NCBI GenBank assembly: GCA_028583685.1 | Contig: JAMXIF010000086.1 | Span: 14,035,278-14,099,277, forward strand | DNA from: Petaurus breviceps papuanus | Taxonomy: Eukaryota > Chordata > Mammalia > Diprotodontia > Petauridae | DNA: 64,000 nucleotides | Direction: 5' to 3' | Part shown: positions 1-10,490 of the stretch, piece by piece | Position numbering within the stretch: the first letter of the stretch is position 1 | Layout: every line of letters starts with the position of its first letter | Made by a program: the position numbers and the translations under genes | The notes under the pieces: generated by a model | The model's input: only the letters and a program-made list of their open reading frames with translations | Told to the model about the DNA's origin: nothing | The model's database searches: none

Positions 1-201
1 GTCATCTCTCTTTTGTGTCTAATAGGAGTTTGAGAACTGCTCTTGGGACTCTTGTAAGCTTTGAGTGAGAAGGGAAATCCATCTCAGGGTTATCCTGAGA
101 GCTCCTAAGGGGAGACCCACAGTCTACAAGACATAGATTTGACAGGAAGGAATGGGAGTGAAAGAACTGAGTAGCAGCCATGGGGAGACAGTCCCCAGCC
201 C
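1..201. other. unassigned sequence
   Basis: No gene, open frame or repeat family is recognised here. It ends where a reverse-strand SINE begins. Confidence 0.4.
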
Positions 202-460
202 TGTTGTTGTTTAGTCATTTATACTTTTGTCCACTTCGTGACCACTTTTGGGGTTTTCTTGACAAAGATACTAGAGTGATTTGTTTGTGATTTCCTTCTC
301 CAGCTCATTTTACAGATGAGGAAACTGAAGCAAATATGGTTAAGTGACTTGCCCAGGGACACACAGCTAGTAAATGTCTGAGGCCAAATTTGAACTCAGG
401 AAAATGAGTCTTACTGACTCCAGGCCTGGCACTCTATCCACTGTACCACCTAGCTGTTCA
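202..460 (-). mobile_element. MAR1-type SINE, long form
   Basis: Read on the minus strand it has the tRNA-like head, the CORE-like middle (TTTACAGATGAGGAAACTGA as seen on plus) and a BovB/RTE-type tail, which appears on plus as TTGTTGTTTAGTCA. It is close to full length at about 260 bp and diverged. Confidence 0.9.
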
Positions 461-514
461 CTAGCCTAGCCCAGTACACTATACATTATTGTGTACCTAA
501 TGAATATATACTAA

Positions 515-683
515 GGGGCAGCTAGGTGGCGCAGTGAATAGAGCACCAGCCCTAGAGTCAGGAGGACCTGAGTTCAAATCCAGCCTCAGACACTCAACAC
601 TTACTGGTCATGTGACTTTGGGCAAGTCACTTAACCCCATTGCCCTGCCCTCCCCTCCTCCAAAAAGCAAAATAAATAAAAAT
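515..683 (+). mobile_element. MAR1/WSINE-type SINE, short form
   Basis: The head GGGGCAGCTAGGTGGCGCAG is intact and the element ends in an A-rich tail without the RTE segment. Flanks ATATACTAA (506-514) and AGATACTAA (684-692) look like a target-site duplication. It is little diverged, so it is probably one of the younger SINEs here. Confidence 0.9.
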
Positions 684-897
684 AGATACTAAAAGTAAAG
701 TTGGACATACTTAAGGTTTGTACTCATCAAGTCTGATCATTATAAATTGGAGTTATTAATATTATCATTCAATTCAATTCAACAAGTATTGAATAAACTC
801 ATCTAATGTACAAGGCCCTATACTTGGAAAACATTCTTTTTCCTTGAAGAACTTGCATTTATTATCATCCATACTGGGTACAAGCAACATATTTTCT

Positions 898-1115
898 GAG
901 GAAACCATGTAGACTTGGAGTCAAAAGATACCGTTTCAAGGTCAGCACTTACTAACTGTTTGGCCATGAGAAAGTCACTAACTTCCTTGAGCTTAGGTTT
1001 TCTCATCTGTAAAATGGGGAATTGTAATGTTTGCCTTGCCTGTTGCCCAGGGCTGTTGTAGGACTGAGATGAGAAGATTTATGTGAGGTGCTTTGTAAAC
1101 TATAAAATGCCATTT
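898..1115 (+). mobile_element. MIR SINE
   Basis: The order of MIR is recognisable: a degenerate TTCAAGGTCAGCACTTACTA, then TCTCATCTGTAAAATGGGG, then a GGGCTGTTGTAGGACTGAGA block and a tail near TTTGTAAACTATAAAATGCC. It is strongly diverged, as expected of this ancient family. Confidence 0.8.
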
Positions 1116-2009
1116 AAAAAGTCAGCTCCCATTCCTGTTCAGTGAAGTTCAGCAACACCCACTGCTGTCCTATGGAACTAAGCTGCCGGCCAAAGAAGTA
1201 TCTCCCCATCCCACAGGGTCCAGCAAGCTTGCTGCCCAGGAAATGGGATCAGCTGACGTGAGTTTGCCCTCTCTTTTGTTGTTGTTTTGATCCTTTTTTT
1301 TTTTAACCCATGGCTGTTTATAAACCCATTCCTTGGTTGTTGTTGTTTTTTTTATTGCTTCAAAAAGGGGAACCAAACATATGGTTTTTTTTTTAAATGA
1401 GCATAAATAAAAGATGAAAGGTTACATTTAGAAGCTTTTCTCTTTCACCCATCACTGTTCATTGTTGTTATAGGAAGGCAGCAATAGAATCGTTCTGTTT
1501 CTCAAATAAAGCCCTGGCACATATAGGTGCCTGGAGATCATCCTGTGCAAGGACAGAGAGCAATATTTTTCTTCTTTTCCATTCTGTTTCTGGGTCTGGC
1601 TGCAAAAATATTTTGTCTGTTGCACTTCAGTGAAACCAGCCATTTTTTCCCCTTTGCAGCCTTTGCTCAAGTCAAGGAAGTAGAAGTTTCACAGGAAAAG
1701 CAAAAGCAGACTAGAGATAAGATATAAAACCTATTTTTCTTGTTTCTTTTTTTAGAAGGACTGTAAGCCTGGGTTGTGCCCACTTGTGCATGGTTCATTT
1801 TTTCACACAGCCTGCTTTCCAGGGGATATTAAAGAATCATTGCCTTACTCCAGAAGTGAAAGTAAGAAAAAGGAGGTGCCGTGGAGAGAGTGTTAAATTA
1901 AGAATTAGAACCCTGGGTTCTGGTTTCAGCTTACCTCCAGCAAGTCAATTAATTTGTGTCTCATCTTTTCTGATACTTAATAATCATATTAGGCTATTGT
2001 GCACACAAA
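1116..2009. other. unassigned sequence
   Basis: It holds T-rich runs near 1290-1400 and short open frames without recognisable protein features. I see no repeat family or gene. Confidence 0.4.
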
Positions 2010-2172
2010 AAATCACAGAGGCTAGCTAGTCTAACACTCTAATTTAAGATGTAAGGAAACTGATACCCAGGAAGGTTGTGACTTGCCCAGGGTCACTTAG
2101 GTGATAAGTATGAGGCAGGATTTTCATCTTAGCCCTCTGATGTTAGAATCAGTGCCTTTTCCACTATACCAT
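2010..2172 (-). mobile_element. MIR SINE
   Basis: A reverse MIR core is present: a GGAAACTGA-type motif, GACTTGCCCAGGGTCAC and an end at CCACTATACCAT. Confidence 0.8.
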
Positions 2173-2173
2173 A

Positions 2174-2222
2174 ATTATATATGTGTGTGTGTGTATGCAT
2201 CTATATGTATATGTATCTATAT
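2174..2222. repeat. TG/TATG-rich microsatellite
   Basis: Degenerate TGTG and ATCTATATG units directly follow the end of a MIR. Confidence 0.8.
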
Positions 2223-2484
2223 GAAAGCACTTTGGGAAAAAGGAAAAGCAATATAACATATTTCCAAATACAAAGTATCAATAATTCAACAGATGTGAAT
2301 ACTCCCTCCATATACACAGCTCATAGCCCCTCCTTTGACATAGCAGATGGTCTTTATGAGATTTTCATCACTGAAAAATTAATCAACCTGCAGCTAACCT
2401 GGCAGTGTGTTTCTCTGAACTTGGTTAGGCTGGTCCCCAGGTCAGACATACTGTATTTGGAGTCGATCCAACTTGGTCGAACTT

Positions 2485-2545
2485 GAATAGTGACTGGCAC
2501 CTACCAGATGCTTAATAAATCCTTATTGACTGACTGGCTGACTTC
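2485..2545 (+). mobile_element. L2 3' end fragment
   Basis: ACTGGCACCTACCAGATGCTTAATAAATCC followed by TTGACTGACTGGCTGA-type repeats is the usual L2 3' terminus. Only the last 60 bp or so are kept; the motif here is split for brevity of quotation. Confidence 0.65.
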
Positions 2546-2929
2546 CAGAGCTCACAGTCTGTTTGCATATATTCTCAAACTGAGGGTTACTTCCTCATAA
2601 TAAGAAAGCATTGGAGTAGGACTTTGAAGGAGAAATGGATTTACTGTTATCATTAAAAGGCAAATAGAATTTAATTGCTTTGTATTTTGAACCATGCTAT
2701 AAGTGTTATGTTCTGAGCCATAAGAAATATACCACCTCCTGCCATTGCTAGTGGTCAGATCATTACATTAGGGTCACTACCTATTAAGATTTAACCTAAG
2801 CCATGTGGGAATCAGAGCCTCCAGTTGGAGCTAAGGCTGTCACCTGAAGGATTTACCAGGGGACATAGACAAGAAATATTGTGAATGAGAGCACATGAAT
2901 GAGTAGCAATCTGCACTCGTGGATAGAGT

Positions 2930-3180
2930 GGTGTTGTTCAGTTGTTTTAGTTGTGTCCAACCCTTCACGACCCCATTTGGCATCTCCTTGGCAAATATAC
3001 TGTAGTGTTTTGTCATTTCCTTCTCCAGCTCATTTTACAGATGAGAAAACTGAGACAAACAGGATGAAGTGACTTGCCCAGGTTCACACAGCTAGTAAGT
3101 GTCTTAGGCCAGATTTGAACTTAGGTCTTTCTGAATACAGGCCCAATATCCTATCCACTGTGCCACCTAGTGTCCCCTTG
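2930..3180 (-). mobile_element. MAR1-type SINE, long form, with perfect TSD
   Basis: This is a full-length reverse copy running from the RTE tail (GTTGTTCAG on plus) to the head (GTGCCACCTAG). It is flanked by a perfect 11-bp duplication, GTGGATAGAGT, at 2919-2929 and 3181-3191, which fixes both ends. Confidence 0.95.
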
Positions 3181-3403
3181 GTGGATAGAGTATTCACTTC
3201 TATAAAATCATAAATGTGAATTATAGGATTCTAGATTTAGAGCTACCATTTTTGAGTGCCAGACAAATTATTTATAAACTTTTGCAACAAACTTGTTTAT
3301 AAATTAAGGGCTATCTGTACTTTGCTGTACTGTTGTAATATTTGGAGGGAGGAGAGTTTTAAGAGGTGAGTAAATCCAGACCTGAGATTCTATAAGTAGA
3401 AGG

Positions 3404-3596
3404 CAGTAGTGTCAGACTCAAATAGAAACTAATCAATACATATGGGTCCCTACCAGCTTCATATCAGTGTTGTTTTTAAATGTAATGCTATCTATGTTTT
3501 ATTGCATTTTTAGTATTTTATCAAATATTTCCCAATTATATTTTACTCTGGTTGGGACAATTGAGAGCAGAGTAGGCAGGGAGTTTAACACCTCTC
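3404..3596. mobile_element. hAT-like nonautonomous DNA transposon (family B)
   Basis: The ends are inverted: CAGTAGTGTCAGACTC on the left and GAGTTTAACACCTCT on the right. The interior (ATCTATGTTTTATTGCATTT, then ATTTCCCAATTATATTTTA) matches the copies at 7353-7929 and 43072-43525. No clear 8-bp duplication is visible. Confidence 0.75.
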
Positions 3597-3717
3597 ATGT
3601 GGGAAATTTTTCGTGAAGAAATTCTTCCAGTGAAGGTCAGAGCTTTGCTCTTAAATTTGTAGTCTTAAAGAATTAGTCGTGTGGGACACAGAGTTTTAAA
3701 ATTACTTACTCACCCTT

Positions 3718-3920
3718 GCTGTCAAACACACATATATCAATTATAAATTGGTCAATCAATAGATAGAAATGTGTGTATATATACACAGATGGATGTATGT
3801 GGATGTATTTTGCGTGTTTACACACATGCATCTACACATGTATGTACACATACATGTGTAGATATATGTGTATCTATACAGACAGCTGTGTGTATGTATA
3901 TATATGTGGATATTTATGAA
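3718..3920. repeat. ACATATAT/TGTGTA-rich low-complexity tract
   Basis: Degenerate alternating purine-pyrimidine microsatellite with CACATATATC, TACACACATGC and ATGTATATATATG units. Confidence 0.75.
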
Positions 3921-4534
3921 TGATTATATGGAAATAACTCCATTAATCTCTTCATTAATTCTGTTTTCCCATGGCTTTCATTATAACATCAGAGATGCTT
4001 TTATCTTCATTTCTGATTGATATTCAACCAGCAGTGATCCCTTACTCTGATTCTCTGCCCCCTAGTTACTTTGTCAGATAGTTAATAAATGACCTATAAA
4101 CAAACACCCAAGTGAGCTAGTTTAAAAAAAACAAAACTTCAGATGAATCCTTCTATATCCCAGCGTATAATCACTCAGCTTTGTATGCATGATTTTTTAA
4201 CAACCCCTCCCTTCACCCCCACTTCAAATTTACCTGTTTTAAAACTTGAAATTTCCTCATTCAAGTACATGTGTATAGAGTTAAAGGGCAAGAGGGAGGG
4301 AAGGTCAGTACTCCACGAATCCTGCCTCCTAAATTGTCTCCACAATTCTCCAAGCTTCCTTCTCTCATTCAAGTATCGATGAGATCTGACCTTGTGTAGA
4401 ACGTCCTGTTAGCACCTCAGCCCCGCTTGAGAGCCATACAGCAAGTTAGCTCTTATTTGTACGTTTGATTTTGTTTCTTTTTAAAATCGAGATAACGGTT
4501 CTGCCTCTTGAACTCCAGGGTCTCAAGGACCGTA
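3921..4534. other. unassigned sequence
   Basis: I see no recognisable repeat or gene. Short overlapping open frames on both strands near 4143-4382 have no recognisable domain. Confidence 0.4.
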
Positions 4535-4713
4535 AGAGCTAAAAGAGATATTAGAGATCACCCAACCAACCCACTCAGAGAGGTGGGAACTGAGGCGTGG
4601 AAAGGGGAAGTGACTTGCCCAAAGTCACATGGGTAACCAGTTAGTAGAAGAACTGGGACTGAACCTGATTCTCCAACTCCAGAACCATTGATCTTTTCAT
4701 TCCACCATGCTAC
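4535..4713 (-). mobile_element. MIR SINE
   Basis: Reverse MIR: AGAGATCACCCAACC, GGGAACTGAGG, GTGACTTGCCCAAAGTCAC and ATTCCACCATGCTACTG appear in the expected order. Confidence 0.85.
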
Positions 4714-4824
4714 TGTTTTATATATGAAAGAAATAAGCCAAAAGTCAAAGACCTGTTATTTCTTCACTGCAATAACTTTCTTCACCAAACAGTTGACCTA
4801 ACTTACCATCTTAAAGGGTTGGCT

Positions 4825-4938
4825 GATGCTCTGAGAGGTTAAATAAATAGCCTTTGGTCTTACAGCCAATAAGTTTCAGAGGTAGGATTTGAACTCAGAT
4901 CTTTCTGACTCCAAGTCTGTCACTTCATCCATCACCCT
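4825..4938 (-). mobile_element. MIR SINE fragment
   Basis: AGAGGTTAAATAAATAGCC, GGTAGGATTTGAACTCAGAT and CTGACTCCAAGTCTG match the reverse MIR core and head. The left part is missing. Confidence 0.7.
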
Positions 4939-5499
4939 GATTTCCTTCATAACTCATAAAAGTAATCTAACCATAAACTCCATAAAACTAAACAGGAACA
5001 ATTACTGTCTATTAAGCAGAAAGGGAAAAGTCATTAATATTAATCCTCAGAATAATATGGGACAGCATAATAAAGGAAAGGAAGAAAATCAAATGATTGT
5101 TTGACTGAGAGAGATCTTGAAAGTTTGTCTCCTCAGCTTCTCGTTGTAAGAATTTATAATAGAAGTTGTGTGAAAGGGAGGGAAAGAGAGGTGTGTGAAC
5201 TGGACCTTTTGGGGATATCAGTGGAGAAAGTCCAGAAGGAATTCAGGGTTCATCTTTTGGCTTAAATGAGTCTAAGGGATGAAATTCTTAACTTAGATAG
5301 TGATATGCCCATTAAGAAGTCCATTAATAACATATTGTAAAATATTTTTTAATCACAAAAGTCAGTCAGTTGATTTTATTCAATTAGCCTACCTATTTAC
5401 ATGGTAGAAAGTAGGCTGATCGGAGTAAGAGATCATGGGGTATTCACATATTGTTGATTAGAATGAAGCATGATCCAGAGGGCTTCTGTTTAGTAGAAG
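4939..5499. other. unassigned AT-rich sequence
   Basis: No repeat or gene is recognised. The open frame at 4889-5104 starts inside the MIR fragment and has no domain. Confidence 0.4.
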
Positions 5500-5735
5500 A
5501 CATTTGTATAATGCTTTATAGTTACAAAATACCTTCATGCACATTAACTCATTTAAGTCTTGCAACAACGCTTTGAGGTAGATGGAACAACTATTTTGCC
5601 TCCATTTTACAGATAGGGAAACTGAGGCCCAGAGAGACTGAGTTGCCCAAGATCACACAAGTAGCAAGTGGTAGACATGGGCCTCACACTGACATCTTTA
5701 GACTCCCCTTGATGCATTCTTTTCCATTATGTCTT
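5500..5735 (-). mobile_element. MIR SINE, nearly full length
   Basis: Reverse MIR with AATGCTTTATAGTTACAAAA, CTCATTTAAGTCTTGCAACA, GGGAAACTGAGGCCCAGAGA and a terminal CCATTATGT. Confidence 0.85.
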
Positions 5736-5779
5736 CAGTTAATTGTGAACTTTAAACAATAATAAAATCAATTCAATTT

Positions 5780-6110
5780 ACAACTAATTTTTTAAAGCAT
5801 ACATTTTTCTGTAACAGTTCAGTTTCCACCTCCCTCTGGGACCTCTTTTTCCATTGTCTGTATTTGTCCATTAGTCTTTGGACATATTGATCTATTTCTG
5901 CTTTCTTTATTCAGAACTGTTTCATATAAGTGTTTCCATATTTCTTTATCCCCCTAGTATTTATCTCTCTCAATGGCAATAGAGGGTCCACCACACTAAT
6001 GGAAAATCGTTTTTTTTTGATGCCCCCACCGCCTACTGTTGGGTATTTAGGTTCTAGTTTTTCCCAGTTACAAATCATGCTGGGATAAGCATATCTTTGA
6101 ACTGATCGTT
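5780..6110 (-). mobile_element. possible degenerate L1 3' region
   Basis: The order of short motifs (TTCCATATTTCTTTATCC, TTGGGTATTTAGGTTCTAG, AAATCATGCTGGGATAAGCA) resembles the reverse strand of the marsupial L1 ORF2 3' end. Divergence is high and the call is tentative. Confidence 0.3.
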
Positions 6111-7249
6111 TTTTTCTCCCTTCCTTTTTGATAACTTAGTCAGAATGTTCTCATAGCCCCTGGTATGTTTTCTCAAACCAGGATTCCAAGACCCAGATTA
6201 GGAGAGATTTTTCATCTCCATGCCATTTTTATAGGCTGGTCCAGGTGTCACAGGCTGCCATCCAGTGGTCTTGGCTACTGTTTTGCTGAGGTGGCAAACA
6301 ATGGGAAAGGATTTCTGGAACTACCTCCCTCCCCCACCCAGGATCCATGTCATTGCTCAGGTCTTTAGACCCTCAGGGGCCTTGTGTCTGTTGTGTGATC
6401 CTTTCAGCCAGTCTGCTCTTCATCCCTCCTCACCCAGGCTTCTACTGACTTCAAAGACCCACCCCCTGCCCCCTTTGCCAGGGAGAGCTGCACAGCTGGC
6501 CCAGAGGGTTGGGAACCAGGCCAAAGTTGAATGAAAGCACAAAATGTGCAACTGAAAAAATCCTTAGCTTGGCATTGCGTTCAGCAAACAGCTTTCCACA
6601 CAGTAGCTGTGTTCAGAGGAATAGTCCCTGAATAAAGACAAGTCTAATGAGGACATGGCAGGAGGGGAGAGTCTAGGTACCACTGCCTGGGAGCAAGGAG
6701 AACTCAGGTCAGACATACCATTCCCAGTGTGGAGCACACTAATAATACATAAATCCCAATGAAAATACATGTGTCCAGAGTAGAGTTAGTCCCATTTATG
6801 GTCGATTGCCTTATGTCGAATACATTTGAAAATTTTTTGACCAGAACTTTCAACAGAATTTCTTATTAGTTGAAGCAAATGCAAGGAATGAAAATTATTA
6901 GTTTGCCTTCAACTCCAAAAGCATTGTGCTTAAGTACTTTACTCTGGAGATGGGAGTGGGGCTCTTAGGAGGGGAGGTAGAAGTGGGCACCCAAATAATT
7001 AACGAGTCTGTATATTATACAACTACTGAGCACCCAAAGAATTTTATCAATTTATGTGGGCTTTTATTTGGACCTCATGTGTGCTATAGCATTTACCAGA
7101 TGAGGACAGAAAGGACCCTACTGGCCAGGTCACAGGTTGGCAGGCACCCTCATTTTCACCTTTGTCTTGATGTCACTATATTAAGCAGTAACTTCTCTAT
7201 GAGTACCAACTGGCTCCCTTAAATACAGAACCTTGCTGGCATTGCATAG
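6111..7249. other. unassigned sequence
   Basis: This 1.1-kb stretch has mixed composition. Overlapping open frames at 6165-6534 and 6926-7222 are 67-98 codons long, lack recognisable domains and have no supporting splice context that I can defend. Confidence 0.4.
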
Positions 7250-7352
7250 GTAATGTGATTGAGTGTATGGAGAGTTGCACTCAATGTCTGGGAGACCTGA
7301 GTTCAAGTCCTTCCTCTAACACATATAGCCTTGGCTTTGTGAGCCTGGACAA
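7250..7352 (+). mobile_element. SINE fragment (MAR1 or MIR-like)
   Basis: The body contains GGGAGACCTGAGTTCAAGTC, a degenerate B-box region, followed by CTTTGTGAGCCTGGACAAGT. The head is highly diverged. Confidence 0.6.
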
Positions 7353-7929
7353 GTAATATTATCAAATTCAGATAGAAATGGGGGCCTCTGAACCATATGT
7401 GAGGATCCCTGGGGCTGCATATCTTCTTAGAAACCACACATCTGTTGTTATTGTTCAGTCATTTCAGTTGTATCTAATTTTTCATGACCCCATTTGGGGT
7501 TTTCTTGGCAAAGATACTGGAGTGGTTTGACATTTCCTTCTGCAACTCATTTTACAGATGAGGAAACTGAGGCAAACAGGGTTAAGTGACTTTCCCAGGG
7601 TAACACAGCTAGTAAGTGCCTGAGGCCAGATTTGAACTCAGGAAGATGAGTCTTCCTGACTTCGGGCCTGGTACTCTATCTACTACACCACATAGCCGCC
7701 CCAAAGAGACTTCAAAGGTCACCAAGTTCAATATCTTCCTGGGTAGGGGTTTCATTTGTTGTGGGTGTGGATTTGGAAAGCAGGAAGACACAGGATGCCA
7801 GGGAGGGACAAGGGTTTGAACACTTCTTTTTTGTTAATATATCAACACATTAAAATCAGATAGGAACTACAGTTTAATCTGGTTTGGGCCACACTTGGGA
7901 GCGTTTTGGGCCAGTGTTAGATACCTCAG
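7353..7929. mobile_element. hAT-like element (family B), split by a SINE
   Basis: The left part (7353-7441) holds TATCAAATTCAGATAGAAAT and AGGATCCCTGGGGCTGCATA. The right part (7823-7929) holds TTAATCTGGTTTGGGCCACA and GTTAGATACCTCAG. Both match the 3404 and 43072 copies. A MAR1-type SINE sits between, and 7703-7822 is extra sequence of unclear origin. Confidence 0.65.
7442..7702 (-). mobile_element. MAR1-type SINE, long form
   Basis: A reverse full-length copy runs from TTGTTCAGTCATTTCAGTTG to CACATAGCCGCCCC. It interrupts the hAT element, so it is the younger of the two. Confidence 0.9.
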
Positions 7930-8035
7930 CTTTAGGCAACTCTCTAAGACTTTAAGTTGCAGAAAATGCCCCAACCTCCATTGGGAGAGGAGGTTGCTCA
8001 TCTGTAAGGTTTCTATCTCATCAGAATCACATGAC
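7930..8035 (+). mobile_element. marsupial MIR-like SINE-B fragment
   Basis: GGCAACTCTCTAAGACTTTA, AGTTGCAGAAAATGC and CCATTGGGAGAGGAGG match the 3' half of a MIR-like SINE also seen at 24085-24231 and 34356-34700. Confidence 0.65.
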
Positions 8036-8863
8036 CATTCCTATCCTCTTTTACCTGGATGGCCAATGTCAGAAGTGGCCTGGCATAGGTTCATTTCTGG
8101 GGCTTTCCCACCTCCAAAAAACAAACAAAAAAAACCCCTTCAGGGCAATTAAATTTTGGCCTAGAGCTCCCAAGACAAGGGGGGTTAAGGAAGGCCCAAC
8201 AGTGACAGGAAGACAGTCCACTTAACACTGCACCAAGTCCCTCTCTCTTCCTTCCTGGAGACCCCAAAAGCCCAATGGAAATTTGACTATCTTATTTTCT
8301 TTTTTAGTAGCAAATTTTGTTTTTATTTTTGTTTTGTTTTGTTTTCCTGTAAACCTGCTCCATTAAATCTTTAATAAAGACAGGTGAGCTTGGGGATTTG
8401 TTAGTCCATTGTTTTTTTTTTTCTTTTCTTTATTTGGTAACCTTTGCGTCTCACAGACCTGGCCTCTTGGCACAGACAGGGCACAGGCTGTCTGAAAAAT
8501 CCTTTGGCAAGCTCAAGCAAGTTTAGGAAAATCTGAGAGCTAGAAAGATTTTGCTCAGCCTTCTCCTGAAAAACTCCTGGCCCCATCTCTGCCCTTCCCA
8601 CTTTCTCACCCCCTCCCATCTTATAATACATTGGCAGGATTTACATGAGTTCTGATTATGAAAATGTCTTCCAGTAAGAATGTCTCATTTGGTTTATAAC
8701 TAGGAGTCTTGTCCTCTTCTAAGTCCAATAATGTGTTCACGTTGCTGAACAGATCTACCTCTCCTAGAGTATTGTGGGCTAGAGCCTATGAATATGTTAT
8801 AAATATTATAATTGCTGGTTTCAAGTTTAAATTGTTGAGAATTGTGATTCTCATTAGCTAGAT
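8036..8863. other. unassigned sequence
   Basis: It contains a TTTTG-rich stretch near 8300-8350 and a T-run near 8411. No gene or repeat family is recognised. Confidence 0.4.
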
Positions 8864-8985
8864 TAAAAGCTCTTTGAGGGCAGGCACTTTCATTTTTGCT
8901 TTATATCCCCAATGCCTGTTATAGTCAGTCAACAAGCATTAAAAGATTACTGTGTTTCAGGCCCTGTTCTAAACACTGAGAATTG
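8864..8985. mobile_element. two L2 3' ends in opposite orientation
   Basis: A plus-strand L2 tail (AAAGCTCTTTGAGGGCAGGC) is followed at about 8926 by a minus-strand L2 tail (TCAACAAGCATTAAAAGATT, then CTGTTCTAAACACTGAG). They meet 3' end to 3' end. Confidence 0.7.
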
Positions 8986-8994
8986 CAGTTATTT

Positions 8995-9595
8995 GAAATT
9001 ATGTCCCCAAAGCTATTAAATTGTAAATACCCTTTGACCTAGCTTTACTACTCTTACTAGGCTTATATCCCCAAGAGATCAAAGAGGAAAAGGACCAATA
9101 CATACAAAAATATTAATAGCAGTTCTTAGTAGACAAACCTTGCAGAGGATTCTCCACCTGCTGGGAAATGGCTAAATAAATTATAGTATATGAATATAAT
9201 AAAATATTGCTGTACCGTAAAAAACAATGAAATAGAGTTTGAAAGGAAGAGTGAGGTCAGCAAAACCAAGAGAGCTATTTAGACAATGACAACATAATAA
9301 AGAAAAAAAACTTTGAAAGACTTTAGAACTCTATCAATTCATGATAAACCATTGATCCAGAGACTGAAGATTAAACATAGCACCCACCTCCTGCCAAAGA
9401 GGTGATAGAATTAAAATGCAGAATGAAGCATATATTCTCAGAAATGACCAATGTGAGAATTTGTTTTGCTGAACTATGTTTTGAAGGTTTTATTTATTTT
9501 TTTTATTGTTTAACTGAGGGGAGAGAGTGGAGGGAAGAGAACAAATGGTCACAAAATATGTGTGAAGAAAAATAGATACATTTTTTTTAAAGTGA
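8995..9595 (+). mobile_element. L1 3' end (5'-truncated)
   Basis: CCCTTTGACCTAGCTTTACT, TTATATCCCCAAGAGATCAA, CTGGGAAATGGCTAAATAAA and CCCACCTCCTGCCAAAGAGG follow the order of the ORF2 C-terminus and 3' UTR of the L1 at 62.4-63.7 kb. It ends in a T-rich stretch and an A-rich tail. Confidence 0.85.
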
Positions 9596-9596
9596 G

Positions 9597-10095
9597 GGAT
9601 AGGTTGAAGATGGCACTGAGGTTATAAGTCTGGGTGAGAGGGTGGATGGTGGTCCTCTTGAAAGTAATAGAAAAGTTCAGAAAAGGAAAGGGTTTAAGGG
9701 GAAAGATAACTTATTTTTATTTTGGTCATGTTGAGGTTGAGGTATCTATAAATAGACTCCCAGTTCATTGTATCTAGAAGATAAAAGTTGGTGATACATT
9801 ATCATAGCTCAGGAGAGAGACTGGGGCTAGTTACATCTGCAGAGAAATTATAATTGAACCCATAGGAATTGATAAGGTCACCAAGCAAAATAGTGTAGAG
9901 GAAAAAAGAGGTGTTGGACAGAGCCTTAGGAAACACCCGCAGTTGGTGGGCAACAAAAGAGACTGAGGAGTGGTCAGACAAGAAGGAGTACCGGATAGAT
10001 AGATATGCCATGAAAACCTAGATAGAAGGTGGTGATTTGATAGTGTCAGAGGCTGCAGTGAAATCAAGAGGTTATGTGAGGACTAAAAAAAAGCT
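9597..10095 (-). mobile_element. L2 LINE fragment with reverse-transcriptase region
   Basis: On the minus strand a frame at 9802-10011 reads SFLSDHSSVSFVAHQLRVFP and later FFLYTILLGDLIN. These match the L2 reverse-transcriptase stretch around SGRSFSV...[24 protein letters not shown]. The plus-strand text (CTGCAGTGAAATCAAGAGG) also fits antisense L2. The usual [10 protein letters not shown] is badly degraded and the frame shifts, so the fragment is dead. Confidence 0.8.
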
Positions 10096-10265
10096 ATTGC
10101 ATTTGTTAATTAAGATATTGTTGGGAATTTTTCTTTATATTGACTAGTATAATATTCTCTTCAGAGAGGTTTTCATCCCTATCCATCCTTGCCTGGCCCA
10201 CATCTTACAAAGCATATCCTACGTTCCCATCCATCTCAGTTCAATTCAATGCAAGCCCCTTGTTT

Positions 10266-10490
10266 ACAGGAAAGATAGAGTGCTGGGCCTAGAATTAGGA
10301 AGACCTGAGTTCAAATCTGGCCTCAGACACTTACTAGCTGTATAACCCTGGGCAAGTCCCTTAACCCTGTTTGCCTCAGTTTACTCATCTATAAAATGAG
10401 CTAGAGAAAGAAATGTTAAACCACTCATATCTTTGCCAAGAAAACCCCAAATGGGATCACAAAGAGTTGAACATGACTGAACAACAACAA
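10266..10490 (+). mobile_element. MAR1-type SINE, long form, 5'-truncated
   Basis: It starts inside the head (GATAGAGTGCTGGGCCTAGA) and continues to the RTE-type tail GACTGAACAACAACAA. The promoter A box is missing. Confidence 0.9.

Noticed and set aside
515-560. tRNA gene suggested by an A-box/B-box-like head
   Set aside because: The head belongs to a SINE present many times here; it lacks a cloverleaf and continues into the SINE body.
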